From JAZRGE01 sp045644025 (lineage in GTDB: Bacteria > Bacillota > Clostridia > Oscillospirales > Acutalibacteraceae): 64,000 nt of DNA. The notes under the pieces are model-generated. The model saw only the letters and a list, made by a program, of their open reading frames with translations. It did no database searches and was not told where the DNA came from. How positions within the stretch are numbered: the stretch's first letter is position 1; each line of letters starts with the position of its first letter. The stretch lies in the NCBI GenBank assembly GCA_045644025.1, contig JAZRGE010000080.1, positions 1 to 64,000 of the forward strand, given 5' to 3'. This document shows positions 16,646 through 24,984 of the stretch, piece by piece. Made by a program: the position numbers and the translations under genes.

Positions 16646-17917
16646 ATGAACAAGGCCGATCTCTACGCAAAATATTCCGATATTCTCCGCGAAGAGCTTA
16701 TCCCTGCAATGGGCTGCACCGAGCCTATTGCCATAGCCTATGCCGCCGCAAAAGCGCGAGAAGTGCTGGGCAAAGAACCCACCGAGGTGCTTGTGGAAGT
16801 GAGCGGCAATATTCTTAAGAACGTGAAGAGCGTTGTGGTGCCGCACACAATGGGGCTCAGGGGTATTCCTGCCGCTGCAGCCATCGGCATTGTGGCAGGC
16901 CGGCCCGAAAGGGAGTTGGAAGTGCTATCCGGCATATCTTCGGAGCAGATAGATGCCACAAAAGCATTCCTTTCTGCCGTGCCTATAGAGGTTCGCCATG
17001 CCGATACTCCCCATATCTTCGATATTATGATCACCCTTCTCGCCGGCCGGGATTCCGCCTTCGTGCGCCTGGCAGAGCACCACACCAACACCGTGTGCAT
17101 AAAGAAGAACGGCAAGGTACTTTTCGAAAAAGAAGTGGCCGTGGCCACCAACGGGCTCACAGATCATAATCTTCTATGCATAGAAGATATCATCTCCTTT
17201 GCCGAAGAAGCAGATCTCGCCCCTTTAAGAGAAACTCTGGAGCGGCAGATCGAATACAACATGGCCATTGCCGAAGAAGGCATAAGCGGCAACTACGGCG
17301 CCAACATCGGCAGCACCCTGCTTTCCTACGGTTGCCCCGATATTTATCAAAAGATGCGAGCCTTTGCCGCCGCAGGCAGCGATGCCAGAATGAACGGCTG
17401 CGAAATGCCCGTTATAATCTGCTCGGGTTCGGGCAATCAGGGGCTCACCGCCAGCGTACCCGTGATAGTCTATGCCCGCGAAAACAAGTGTTCAAACGAC
17501 GAGCTGCTTCGGGCGCTTATAGTATCCAATTTAGTGACTATCCATCTTAAAGCAGGCATAGGCAGGCTTTCGGCCTACTGCGGAGTGGTGAGCGCAGGCG
17601 TGGGTGCCGCAGCCGGCGTTGCCTTTTTGGAAGGCGGCCGCTACGATACCATCGCCCACACCGTTGTGAACGCGCTTGCCATGGATTCGGGCATTATATG
17701 CGATGGAGCCAAGGCCAGCTGTGCCGCCAAGATAGCTTCGGCCGTGGATGCAGGGCTTCTGGGGCTTTGTATGTATAAGAACGGCAACGAATTCTATTCG
17801 GGCGAAGGTCTTGTGGCCAAGGGTGTGGAAAACACCATTCGCAACATCGGCCGCTTGGCACGCAACGGAATGGCCGCCACCGATAAAGAGATCATCCGCA
17901 TAATGCTTAAAAACTAA
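16646..17917 (+). CDS. cyuA: L-cysteine desulfidase / UPF0597 (CyuA-type)
   Basis: The family comprises 4Fe-4S-dependent cysteine desulfidases that cleave L-cysteine to sulfide, pyruvate and ammonia (YhaM/CyuA). The N-terminal MGCTEPIAIAYAAA, the HTMGLRGIPAAAAIG block, CSGSGNQGLTASVP and ICDGAKASCAAKI are the conserved segments, with cysteines suited to cluster binding. The length of 423 residues is usual. AAGGAGG precedes the ATG. No cysteine permease (cyuP) is adjacent, although two anion-type transporters lie 3-4 kb away on the other strand. A hairpin terminator follows. Confidence 0.85.
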   Translation: MNKADLYAKYSDILREELIPAMGCTEPIAIAYAAAKAREVLGKEPTEVLVEVSGNILKNVKSVVVPHTMGLRGIPAAAAIGIVAGRPERELEVLSGISSEQIDATKAFLSAVPIEVRHADTPHIFDIMITLLAGRDSAFVRLAEHHTNTVCIKKNGKVLFEKEVAVATNGLTDHNLLCIEDIISFAEEADLAPLRETLERQIEYNMAIAEEGISGNYGANIGSTLLSYGCPDIYQKMRAFAAAGSDARMNGCEMPVIICSGSGNQGLTASVPVIVYARENKCSNDELLRALIVSNLVTIHLKAGIGRLSAYCGVVSAGVGAAAGVAFLEGGRYDTIAHTVVNALAMDSGIICDGAKASCAAKIASAVDAGLLGLCMYKNGNEFYSGEGLVAKGVENTIRNIGRLARNGMAATDKEIIRIMLKN

Positions 17918-17921
17918 AACA

Positions 17922-17951
17922 AAACGGACTATGGAAATCCATAGTCCGTTT
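17922..17951 (+). terminator. Terminator after cyuA, same stem as the lysS terminator
   Basis: Perfect 13-bp stem AAACGGACTATGG / CCATAGTCCGTTT with an AAAT loop. The same 13-bp stem occurs at 19436-19465 after lysS. It can terminate cyuA on the plus strand and whatever enters from the minus strand. Confidence 0.85.
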
Positions 17952-17954
17952 ATT

Positions 17955-17987
17955 TTATTCAGCGAGGGGTTTCATTGTTGGGAGACG
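17955..17987 (-). pseudogene. Remnant of a lysS 3' end
   Basis: Read on the minus strand, these bases give RLPTMKPLAE and a stop, against the LFPTMKPLD end of the intact lysS 1.6 kb away. The 14-bp core AGGGGTTTCATTGT (plus strand, 17965-17978) is identical in both places, and each copy lies just before a hairpin of the same 13-bp stem. No longer coding part of lysS is visible here. The most likely origins are insertion of an element at the lysS 3' end or a duplication followed by deletion. Confidence 0.6.
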
Positions 17988-18010
17988 TTAAAAACGATTT
18001 TGAAAAAGTT

Positions 18011-18026
18011 TTATAAGTTCTTATAA
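18011..18026. repeat. Inverted repeat TTATAAG-TT-CTTATAA, copy 1
   Basis: Perfect 7-bp arms with a 2-base centre. The same element recurs at 18083-18097 (one base changed at the end) and 19516-19531. Confidence 0.7.
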
Positions 18027-18082
18027 CACTTTATTTCTTGCCCTCACAAACCGACGAAACCAAGCAACTTCTCATATCTTCC

Positions 18083-18097
18083 TATAAGTTCTTATAA
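18083..18097. repeat. Inverted repeat TATAAG-TT-CTTATA, copy 2
   Basis: Six-base arms remain perfect; the outermost T of the left arm is C. It lies within the 37-bp block resembling the sequence downstream of lysS. Confidence 0.65.
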
Positions 18098-18201
18098 TTT
18101 GTCCCAAAACTCTGGTAAAATAGTGGTAAATTAAAAAAGCAAATTTTTTCTGTCATATTTTATGCTCCTTTCAAATTTCCTCATATCTTTTTTAAATAGT
18201 T

Positions 18202-19311
18202 TTAGTTGAAAAAATGTTGTGCAATTGCGATGGTTCCGTTCTTTTCAACAATGCTGACTGCTGTTAATGTGTACTTTGCATTCATAATCGCAGCACGGTG
18301 TCCAGAAGAGTTCATCCATGCCTCGACTGCAAGTTCTGCCAATAGATTATCAGTTGGGTAATTTACACAACCAGCAAGATTTTCCGCAACACTATCTGTA
18401 AGCACACCATTATCGTTATATACGGAGTGCCAACTCTTTCCATTGGGACGAGTGTGTCCATTCGGAGTAAGATGTTCTGTTGCTCTAATCTTTACGAAAT
18501 AATAAGCATCTTCATACCACTCTAACGGAGCAAGTCCAGCCTTTTCACGTTCAATATTAATTAGTCTCAAAATTTCCATCTCTGTGCTACTGAATTGGTG
18601 AGATGTTTTTTGAGTAGCGGCCGCCATAGTTCTTGCTCTTTTTTCAGCGGCGGTTTCAACTTTTACGATTTGCGGAATTACACTACCATAAGAAATGGTG
18701 GTCTTGCAATCTTTGCAATAGGTATCACCAGTATATCCATCTGCTTCGGTAGTTGCTGCTTTTTGATTTCTAATCTCTGTGTTTTTGTGACCAGTTGCCT
18801 GAATACCTGTACCATAAGAAATTAACTCATTGCACTTTTTACAATAAGTGTCACCAGCATAACCCGTTTGTGTGCAAGTGGCATCCTTTTTGTTTACCAA
18901 TTTTGTTTCAGTATGCTTACAGGTGGTTTCTGTAGGTTGAGTTGTCTCGGTCGGTTTGGTGGTTTCCTGAGGTTTAGTGGTTTCTTGAGGTTTAGATTCG
19001 CTATCGTTTGGTTTGGTGTTTTCGGTGGGTTTGGTTGCCTCTTCCTTAATCTTATCGCTTTCTTCTTTGGTTTGTACAATTTCACCAGTTTCTTGGTCTA
19101 CAATGTCACCTGTGGTTTCATCAACGGTAAGTTTTTCATCGGTTACTTCTCCAGTGGTCGCATCGATAACTTCGCCAGTGGTTTCATCAACATAGTACCC
19201 TTCGGTAGGATTGCCTCCATTGTTTTTGTTATTGTTATTACCATTGCCACAAGCGGACAAACAACAGATGCAAAGCACAAGTGTAATTGCAATTTTTAAA
19301 AATTTGAACAT
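18202..19311 (-). CDS. SCP/CAP-domain lipoprotein with repeat linker
   Basis: The N-terminus is a lipoprotein signal with lipobox LSAC (Cys21). An Asn-rich stretch follows, then three imperfect repeats of DETTGEVID type (residues about 40-85), and a Pro/Thr/Glu linker with KPQETT and KPTETT units. Next come two copies of a Cys-bearing module (GYAGDTYCKKC and GYTGDTYCKDC). From about residue 245 to the end lies an SCP/CAP domain (EILRLINIEREKAGLAPL, HTRPNGKSWHSV, VAENLAG, WMNSSGHRAAIMN). Such domains occur in secreted clostridial proteins of mostly unknown activity, including YkwD types. Codon choice is more AT-rich than in neighbours and the gene sits in an apparent insertion. Confidence 0.88.
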   Translation of the reverse strand: MFKFLKIAITLVLCICCLSACGNGNNNNKNNGGNPTEGYYVDETTGEVIDATTGEVTDEKLTVDETTGDIVDQETGEIVQTKEESDKIKEEATKPTENTKPNDSESKPQETTKPQETTKPTETTQPTETTCKHTETKLVNKKDATCTQTGYAGDTYCKKCNELISYGTGIQATGHKNTEIRNQKAATTEADGYTGDTYCKDCKTTISYGSVIPQIVKVETAAEKRARTMAAATQKTSHQFSSTEMEILRLINIEREKAGLAPLEWYEDAYYFVKIRATEHLTPNGHTRPNGKSWHSVYNDNGVLTDSVAENLAGCVNYPTDNLLAELAVEAWMNSSGHRAAIMNAKYTLTAVSIVEKNGTIAIAQHFFN

Positions 19312-19435
19312 AAATCGATTAACCTTCCTATCTGTGCCTAATTATAAGTTCAGGCCACATTAAATCACAATACATTGTAATACTATATCCTATTTTATTA
19401 TACAGTTATTGCAACAAACAGTCAAGAACAGCAAT

Positions 19436-19465
19436 AAACGGACTATGGAAAACCATAGTCCGTTT
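19436..19465 (-). terminator. Terminator downstream of lysS
   Basis: Stem AAACGGACTATGG / CCATAGTCCGTTT with AAAA loop, followed by T-rich sequence on the minus strand. It is identical in stem to the hairpin after cyuA. Confidence 0.8.
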
Positions 19466-19515
19466 ACTCTTTGTAAAACTGTGGTAAGAAGATTTTGGAA
19501 AGTTCTTATATCTTC

Positions 19516-19531
19516 TTATAAGTTCTTATAT
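19516..19531. repeat. Inverted repeat TTATAAG-TT-CTTATA, copy 3
   Basis: Copy of the palindrome between the lysS stop codon and its terminator. A further partial copy (TTCTTATATC) lies just to its left. Confidence 0.65.
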
Positions 19532-19539
19532 CGTCCCTT

Positions 19540-21033
19540 TTAGTCCAGGGGTTTCATTGTGGGGAAAAGGAGAACGTCGCGGATGGAGGCGGAATCGGTG
19601 AGAAGCATCACAAGGCGATCGATACCGAAGCCCAGGCCTCCTGTGGGGGGCAGGCCATACTCCAGGGCGGTGACGTAGTCGTAATCCACCTGAGCGTTGC
19701 AATTGGGCTCGGCTGCCTTCTTGGCGGCAACCTGCTTTTCAAAACGCTCGCGCTGATCGATAGGATCGTTCAGCTCGGAGAAGGCGTTGCCAAACTCGGT
19801 GGCGTTTATAAAATATTCGAAGCGCTCTGTGAAGGCGGGATCGCTCGGCTTGCGCTTTGCGAGGGGGCTGTTCTCCACAGGGTAATCATAAATAAAGGTG
19901 GGCTGGATAAGATTCTCTTCCACATAGGCATCGAAGAACTCAGCCAGCACGGTGCCCTTTGTGGCATCGGCAGGCACTTCCACATGCTTTTCCTTGGCGG
20001 CGGCACGGGCGTCTTCATCGGTCTTCCAATCATAATAATCGCAGCCCGAATATTTCTTAACAGCCTCCACCATAGTCATTCTCTCCCAATGGCCCATATT
20101 GATTTCCTTGCCCTGGTAGGTGATGACCTTGCTGCCGCAGATCTTCTCGGCCAGCATTGTGTTCAGCTCTTCAACCAGATCCATCATGCCGTGATAATCG
20201 GTGAAGGCCTGATAAAGCTCGATGGTGGTGAACTCGGGATTGTGTTTGGTATCCATACCTTCGTTTCTGAAGATACGGCCCACTTCATAAACTCTGTGCA
20301 GGCCGCCCACGATAAGTCTCTTAAGATAGAGCTCTGTTTCGATGCGGAGATACATATCCATATCCAGAGTGTTGTGGTGAGTCTTAAAAGGCCTTGCCGA
20401 TGCACCGATCTCCAGGGGCACAAGGATGGGGGTATCCACTTCGAGGAAGCCCTTGGAATCGAGATAATTGCGGATCTCCTTAAGGATCATAGATCTCTTG
20501 CGGAAAACATCGCGCACCTCGGGATTGATAATAAGATCAACCTCGCGCTGGCGATAGCGCATATCGGTATCCTTAAGGCCGTGGAACTTCTCGGGCAGCA
20601 CCTGCAGGCTCTTGGAAAGCAGGGTGATGGAAGCGGCGTGTATGCTGATCTCACCTGTTTTGGTCTTAAACACCTCACCTGTGAGGCCAACGATATCGCC
20701 GATATCAAACTTCTTGAAATCGGCATAGGGCTCTTCGCCAACGGAATCTCTGGCTACATAGATCTGGATTCCGCCTGCGGCATCCTGCACGTTGCAGAAA
20801 GAAGCCTTGCCCATAATGCGCTTAGACATCATTCTGCCGGCAACGGCTACTGTTTTGCCCTCCAGCGCATCGAAATTCTCCTTAATATCGGCGCTGTAAT
20901 CGGTCACATCATATTTAGTGAGCTTAAAAGGATCCTTTCCTGCTTCGCAAAGGGCGGCCAGCTTTTCGCGGCGAACCTTAAGCACTTCGTTGAGATCCAG
21001 CTCGGGAGCAACATTGTTCTGATTATTGTTCAT
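19540..21033 (-). CDS. lysS: Lysyl-tRNA synthetase, class II
   Basis: Charges tRNA-Lys. An N-terminal OB-fold (about residues 55-150, [18 protein letters not shown]) recognises the anticodon. The catalytic core follows, with class II motif 2 ([17 protein letters not shown]) and motif 3 ([22 protein letters not shown]). The length of 497 residues is normal. The ATG at 21033 follows TAGGTG; an in-frame GTG three codons earlier overlaps the RBS. It lies downstream of greA in the same direction, with a terminator hairpin between. The 3' end has a partial second copy at 17955-17987. Confidence 0.97.
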   Translation of the reverse strand: MNNNQNNVAPELDLNEVLKVRREKLAALCEAGKDPFKLTKYDVTDYSADIKENFDALEGKTVAVAGRMMSKRIMGKASFCNVQDAAGGIQIYVARDSVGEEPYADFKKFDIGDIVGLTGEVFKTKTGEISIHAASITLLSKSLQVLPEKFHGLKDTDMRYRQREVDLIINPEVRDVFRKRSMILKEIRNYLDSKGFLEVDTPILVPLEIGASARPFKTHHNTLDMDMYLRIETELYLKRLIVGGLHRVYEVGRIFRNEGMDTKHNPEFTTIELYQAFTDYHGMMDLVEELNTMLAEKICGSKVITYQGKEINMGHWERMTMVEAVKKYSGCDYYDWKTDEDARAAAKEKHVEVPADATKGTVLAEFFDAYVEENLIQPTFIYDYPVENSPLAKRKPSDPAFTERFEYFINATEFGNAFSELNDPIDQRERFEKQVAAKKAAEPNCNAQVDYDYVTALEYGLPPTGGLGFGIDRLVMLLTDSASIRDVLLFPTMKPLD

Positions 21034-21057
21034 ATTCTTCACCTACAAAAGAGTACT

Positions 21058-21085
21058 AAAAAAGGGCGGAAGCACCGCCCTTTTT
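21058..21085 (-). terminator. Terminator between greA and lysS
   Basis: AAAGGGCGG / CCGCCCTTT hairpin followed by T on the minus strand, starting right after the greA stop. lysS may depend on read-through or on a promoter in the 25 bases before it, which I could not identify. Confidence 0.8.
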
Positions 21086-21086
21086 C

Positions 21087-21560
21087 TTATTTCAGAATAG
21101 CAAGGACTTTGTACTGCATTTCACCTGCAGGGGTGTTTACAACGACCTTGTCTCCTGCCTTGTGGCCCATAATAGCGGCGCCAAGGGGAGATTCATCGGA
21201 AATGAGACCCTTGCGGGGATTGGATTCGGCGGAGCCCACCAGGCGGTACTCAACCTCTTCTTTTTCTTTAACATCCAAAACGCGAACCTTAGAGCCCAGC
21301 ATTATCTTATTGGCATCCACAGCGGATTCATCGATAATTACAACGTTGGCAAGAATGCCTTCAAGCTCGGCAATACGGGCTTCGATCTTGGCCTGCTCGT
21401 TTTTAGCTTCGTCGTATTCACTGTTTTCGGAAAGGTCGCCAAAAGCGCGAGCCTGTTTGATCTTTTCGGCAACATCTTTGCGGGAGATATTTTTCAGGTT
21501 GTAAAGCTCTTGTTCAAGCTTTTTTAATCCTTCATCGGTAAGTTTGGTCTGTCCGGCCAT
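21087..21560 (-). CDS. greA: Transcription elongation factor GreA
   Basis: Rescues backtracked RNA polymerase by stimulating transcript cleavage. The N-terminal coiled coil (residues 1-75) contains LTDEGLKKLEQEL and the acidic tip FGDLSENSEYDEAKNEQ. The C-terminal FKBP-like domain ends with SPLGAAIMGHKAGDKVVV. The length of 157 residues is standard. The ATG at 21560 has AAAGGAAG upstream. Confidence 0.97.
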   Translation of the reverse strand: MAGQTKLTDEGLKKLEQELYNLKNISRKDVAEKIKQARAFGDLSENSEYDEAKNEQAKIEARIAELEGILANVVIIDESAVDANKIMLGSKVRVLDVKEKEEVEYRLVGSAESNPRKGLISDESPLGAAIMGHKAGDKVVVNTPAGEMQYKVLAILK

Positions 21561-21633
21561 AGGAGATACTTCCTTTCTTATAGGCATAATACTAACTGAT
21601 TATATTAAAAATATTTGGCTGTGTCAAGTTTTC

Positions 21634-22410
21634 TTATTTAAGATAAAGAAATTTCATAAAAATACTATCGGGAACAAGGGCTGCAAGCACCCTGTAAAGC
21701 TTATAGATCAGCCTGGGTGTGTAGACACTTCTGCCCTTCTTAGCCATTTTCAGAGAGCGCCTGGTGGCCTTCCGAGGATTCACCCAGGGCAGTGCTGTGA
21801 GCAGATTCGAACGGTTGGCAATAGCCTCCACGGAAATACCCGCCACACCGAAAAACTCGGTATTCATAGGGCCGGGGCATATAGCCATAACGTTCACGCC
21901 CTTCTTCTTAAGTTCGCGGCGCAGACCCTTGCTGAAGCTGAGCACGTAGGACTTGGTAGCGGCGTAAACGTTCATTCCCGCAATGGGCATAAAGGCGGCA
22001 ATGGATGCCACGTTCAGCACAAACGAGCCTTTTGCCATAAAGGGAATGCACATATTGCTGATGGCCGTAAGAGCACGGCAATTCACGTCTACCATAGCAA
22101 TTTGGCGAGTGAAATCAGTGGAATCGGTGTCTCCCATAATGCCGAAGCCGGAGCAATTTATAAGCAGGCCTATAGAAGGCTCTTTTTCCTTAAGAGTGGC
22201 CTCCAAAGCGGCAAGATTATCGGTGTTGGCCAGATCCATAGCCAGGATATTAAATTTCTTTTGGGGCAAAAGAGCGGCCAGCTCTTCCATTCTTTCGCGC
22301 CTGCGGGCGATAAGCCAATATTCATCAATTTCGGGGAACATCTCGGCAGCAGCCTTCACGTATTCGGCGCCAAGGCCCGAAGAAGCGCCTGTGATAATTG
22401 CAATGCTCAT
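21634..22410 (-). CDS. Short-chain dehydrogenase/reductase
   Basis: An NAD(P)-dependent Rossmann-fold oxidoreductase of 258 residues. The cofactor motif TGASSGLG is at residues 7-14, and NCSGFG occupies the NNAG position. The catalytic serine lies in LNVASIAAF and the YxxxK motif is YAATK. The substrate is unknown; family members of this shape include general DltE/YdfG-like reductases. AAGGAG lies 9 bases before the ATG. It diverges from the DUF1846 gene, and a TATAAT box lies on the minus strand about 30 bp upstream. Confidence 0.9.
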   Translation of the reverse strand: MSIAIITGASSGLGAEYVKAAAEMFPEIDEYWLIARRRERMEELAALLPQKKFNILAMDLANTDNLAALEATLKEKEPSIGLLINCSGFGIMGDTDSTDFTRQIAMVDVNCRALTAISNMCIPFMAKGSFVLNVASIAAFMPIAGMNVYAATKSYVLSFSKGLRRELKKKGVNVMAICPGPMNTEFFGVAGISVEAIANRSNLLTALPWVNPRKATRRSLKMAKKGRSVYTPRLIYKLYRVLAALVPDSIFMKFLYLK

Positions 22411-22503
22411 ATTTTTTCTCTCCTTAGATTGGATGATATGATTATAGCAGATTTCAGAAGTTTTGCAAAGTTGAATTTTTTTAGAAAAATGCTTAATTTC
22501 CAC

Positions 22504-22532
22504 TTGAATATATTACCCGCGAGAGATATACT
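22504..22532 (+). promoter_or_regulatory. Promoter of the DUF1846 gene
   Basis: TTGAAT (22504-22509), 17 bp, TATACT (22527-22532), in the divergent intergenic region about 55 bp before the start codon. Confidence 0.75.
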
Positions 22533-22588
22533 GTAAACATATATGTTTTTCAGCATTTTACGACAAAAAGAAGGAAGGTTTCGGTAAA

Positions 22589-24073
22589 ATGGGCAGAATC
22601 GGCTTTGACAACGAGAAATATCTGCAGTTGCAGACTCAAAGCATTATGGACAGAGTGGATAAGTTCGGCGGCAAGCTCTATATGGAGTTTGGCGGCAAAC
22701 TTTTCGACGATTACCACGCCGCCCGTGTCCTTCCCGGTTTCCAGCCCGATAGTAAGGTCCGCATGCTTATGAAGCTTAAGGATCAAGCCGAAATTGTAAT
22801 AGTTATCAGCGCAGGAGATATTGAAAAGAACAAGGTTCGCGGCGATCTCGGCATCACCTATGATCTGGACGTACTCCGCCTTATAGATGCCTTCCGCGGT
22901 ATCGGCCTTTTTGTGGGAAGCGTGTGCATCACCCACTATAATTCCCAGCCCACCGTGGATGCCTTCCAGAAGAGATTGGAAAGCCTTGGTATCAAGGTCT
23001 TCAGACACTACACTATCCCCGATTATCCTTCCAATATAAAGCTCATTCTGAGCGACAACGGCTTCGGCAAGAACGATTATATCGAAACTGAGCGTTCCTT
23101 GGTTGTTATCACCGCCCCCGGCCCCGGAAGCGGCAAGATGGCCACCTGCCTTTCCCAGCTCTATCACGATCATCAGAAAGGCGCCAAGGCCGGCTACGCC
23201 AAATTTGAAACTTTCCCCATTTGGAATATTCCCCTTAAGCATCCTGTGAACCTGGCCTACGAAGCCGCCACAGCCGATCTTAACGACGTGAATATGATCG
23301 ATCCGTATCACCTTGAGGCTTATGGTGAAACCACTGTGAACTACAATCGCGATATCGAGATCTTCCCCGTGCTCAACAGCATGATGCAGCAGATAATGGG
23401 AGAAAGCCCCTACAAGAGCCCCACCGATATGGGTGTGAATATGGCAGGCTTCTGCATTACCGACGACACCGCCGTTTGCGATGCATCCAAGCAGGAGATC
23501 ATCCGCAGATTTTATAACACCAGCTGCTCTGCAAGGCGCGGTATGTCGGAAACCAGCGAGATTTATAAGCTTGAGCTGCTTATGAATATGCTGCGCATTT
23601 CTCCTGCCGATAGGCCTTGTGTGGAATGTGCTCTGGAAAAAGCCGAGGAAACAGGTGCACCTGCTGTGGCTATCCAGCTGCCCAACGGCGATATGGCCAC
23701 GGGAAAGACAAGTTCTCTCCTGGGCGCCTCGGCCGCAGCACTGCTTAACGCACTTAAGGCTCTGGGCGGTATTCACCACGATATCCCCCTTATTTCCCCC
23801 ACGGTAATCGAGCCCATCCAGGCTCTTAAGATTCAGCACATGGGCAATCACAATCCCCGCCTGCACACCGATGAGGTGCTTATTGCTCTTGCGGTTTCGG
23901 CGGCCACCAATCCCACCGCCGCTTTGGCAATGGAGCAGCTTCACAAGCTGCGCGGTTGCGAGGTGCATTCCACTGTAATGCTCTCCAGAGTGGATGAAAA
24001 CGTCTTCCACAAGCTGGGAGTAAATCTCACCTGCGAGCCCCGCTACCAAACAAAAAAACTCTATCACGCATAA
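22589..24073 (+). CDS. DUF1846 (UPF0371) family protein
   Basis: A 494-residue cytosolic protein that matches the UPF0371/DUF1846 family along its length, with the conserved opening GFDNEKYLQLQTQSI. The internal TAPGPGSGKMATCLSQLYHD at about residues 172-191 resembles a P-loop-like glycine-rich turn. HDIPLISPTVIEPI near residue 395 also fits the family. The biochemical function of the family is not established as far as I know. AAGGAAGG lies about 10 bases before the ATG. A strong hairpin ends the transcript. Confidence 0.9.
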   Translation: MGRIGFDNEKYLQLQTQSIMDRVDKFGGKLYMEFGGKLFDDYHAARVLPGFQPDSKVRMLMKLKDQAEIVIVISAGDIEKNKVRGDLGITYDLDVLRLIDAFRGIGLFVGSVCITHYNSQPTVDAFQKRLESLGIKVFRHYTIPDYPSNIKLILSDNGFGKNDYIETERSLVVITAPGPGSGKMATCLSQLYHDHQKGAKAGYAKFETFPIWNIPLKHPVNLAYEAATADLNDVNMIDPYHLEAYGETTVNYNRDIEIFPVLNSMMQQIMGESPYKSPTDMGVNMAGFCITDDTAVCDASKQEIIRRFYNTSCSARRGMSETSEIYKLELLMNMLRISPADRPCVECALEKAEETGAPAVAIQLPNGDMATGKTSSLLGASAAALLNALKALGGIHHDIPLISPTVIEPIQALKIQHMGNHNPRLHTDEVLIALAVSAATNPTAALAMEQLHKLRGCEVHSTVMLSRVDENVFHKLGVNLTCEPRYQTKKLYHA

Positions 24074-24084
24074 TTCAAAAAGAT

Positions 24085-24116
24085 ACACCCGATGCAAAGC
24101 GCATCGGGTGTTTTTT
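24085..24116 (+). terminator. Bidirectional terminator
   Basis: CACCCGATGC / GCATCGGGTG stem with TTTTTTA after it, between the converging DUF1846 and AraC genes. It touches the last base of the araC-type gene. Confidence 0.85.
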
Positions 24117-24861
24117 ATTTTATCTGCCTATAATATTCTCCCGGCGGAACACCTATTTCCTTTTTGAATATCCGTGTGAAATATCTTTCGTCGGAATATC
24201 CGCAAAAATAGGCTATCTGTGCAAAGGTATACTTGTTGTGCCTTTTATTGCCGATTAATTTTTTTGCGTGGTTCATTCGTATAGACGTAAGGTACCTGCA
24301 AGGATTTATGCCCATATCAGCAGTAAATTTGCGGCGCAGATAGCTCACAGAGCGGGATATCCCGGCCATTTCTCCGCCTAAATCAAAGCACGGATCGGAA
24401 AAACCTTGTTGAATCACAGCACAAAGTTTTTGCACGTCTTCATCTATTTCCCCTTCGCATTTAAGACTGAAGATCAGCTCAAAAATAAACTCGCTCAATA
24501 TATCCTGCACCTTTTTATAAGATGCATCACTATCGGGGCGTTTGAAGATTTCATATATATTCTCAAAATAGGGCCTAATGCTTCGATTATCGTTATCCTT
24601 TATAATAAAAGGGGCGGTAATATTAGGGGGCAGCGGATGATCGGCAATAAGATATATCACACCGCAATCAGGCCCACCCGGCCCGGTGTGCTCTACTCCG
24701 GCGGGGACAAAAAGAATATCTCCTTCGGCTATATCATATTCATTTGCTCCGAATCTCACCTTGCCCACACCTGTGGATATATAAAGCATTTCATGGCTTA
24801 AATGGCTGTGGCAGATAAAATCTCCGCCCATTCTGCGCCAGCCTACTCGTTTCACCTTCAT
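24115..24861 (-). CDS. AraC-family regulator with N-terminal cupin
   Basis: Residues about 15-95 form a cupin sugar-sensing domain (HLSHEMLYISTGVG, YDIAEGDILFVPAGVEHTG). The C-terminal 100 residues hold two helix-turn-helix units with the AraC signature (SYLRRKFTADMGINPCRYLTSIRMNHAKKL and FAQIAYFCGYSDERYFTRIFKKE, shortened here to the two blocks). It diverges from the GH31 gene, so it probably controls that enzyme in response to a sugar. The start is uncertain: ATG at 24861 or 24867, or GTG at 24870, with only a weak GGGTGA box. Confidence 0.9.
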   Translation of the reverse strand: MKVKRVGWRRMGGDFICHSHLSHEMLYISTGVGKVRFGANEYDIAEGDILFVPAGVEHTGPGGPDCGVIYLIADHPLPPNITAPFIIKDNDNRSIRPYFENIYEIFKRPDSDASYKKVQDILSEFIFELIFSLKCEGEIDEDVQKLCAVIQQGFSDPCFDLGGEMAGISRSVSYLRRKFTADMGINPCRYLTSIRMNHAKKLIGNKRHNKYTFAQIAYFCGYSDERYFTRIFKKEIGVPPGEYYRQIK

Positions 24862-24927
24862 ATGCATCACCCATTAAATTTTATCATTATTGGTTCGAAA
24901 AGTCCACAATATAATATATTTTTTCCA

Positions 24928-24955
24928 TTGTATCGGCATTTTAGGGGTATATAAT
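24928..24955 (+). promoter_or_regulatory. Promoter of the GH31 gene
   Basis: TTGTAT (24928-24933), 16 bp, TATAAT (24950-24955), 29 bp before the start codon and within the araC-GH31 divergent region. Confidence 0.65.
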
Positions 24956-24984
24956 ATAGTCATAAAATACAGGAGGCAAAATTT

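Larger units (their letters stand above)
17988..18201. other. AT-rich intergenic stretch with lysS-downstream-like sequence
   Basis: No gene is visible. Positions 18069-18105 closely resemble 19503-19537, the sequence just downstream of lysS (TTCT-ATATCTTC-TATAAGTTCTTATA...GTCCC). Two copies of a TTATAAG-TT-CTTATAA inverted repeat lie here. The base composition is visibly more AT-rich than the flanking genes. Confidence 0.6.

Noticed and set aside
17955..19560. Insertion sequence or phage as the source of the island
   Set aside because: No transposase, integrase or terminal inverted repeats of IS type are present, so I describe it only as an island with duplicated ends.
21034..21086. T-box or lysine riboswitch before lysS
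   Set aside because: Only a simple greA terminator hairpin is present in the short gap.
22550..24097. A 515-codon frame opposite the DUF1846 gene
   Set aside because: It covers the conserved DUF1846 gene in antisense and lacks any RBS at a plausible start.
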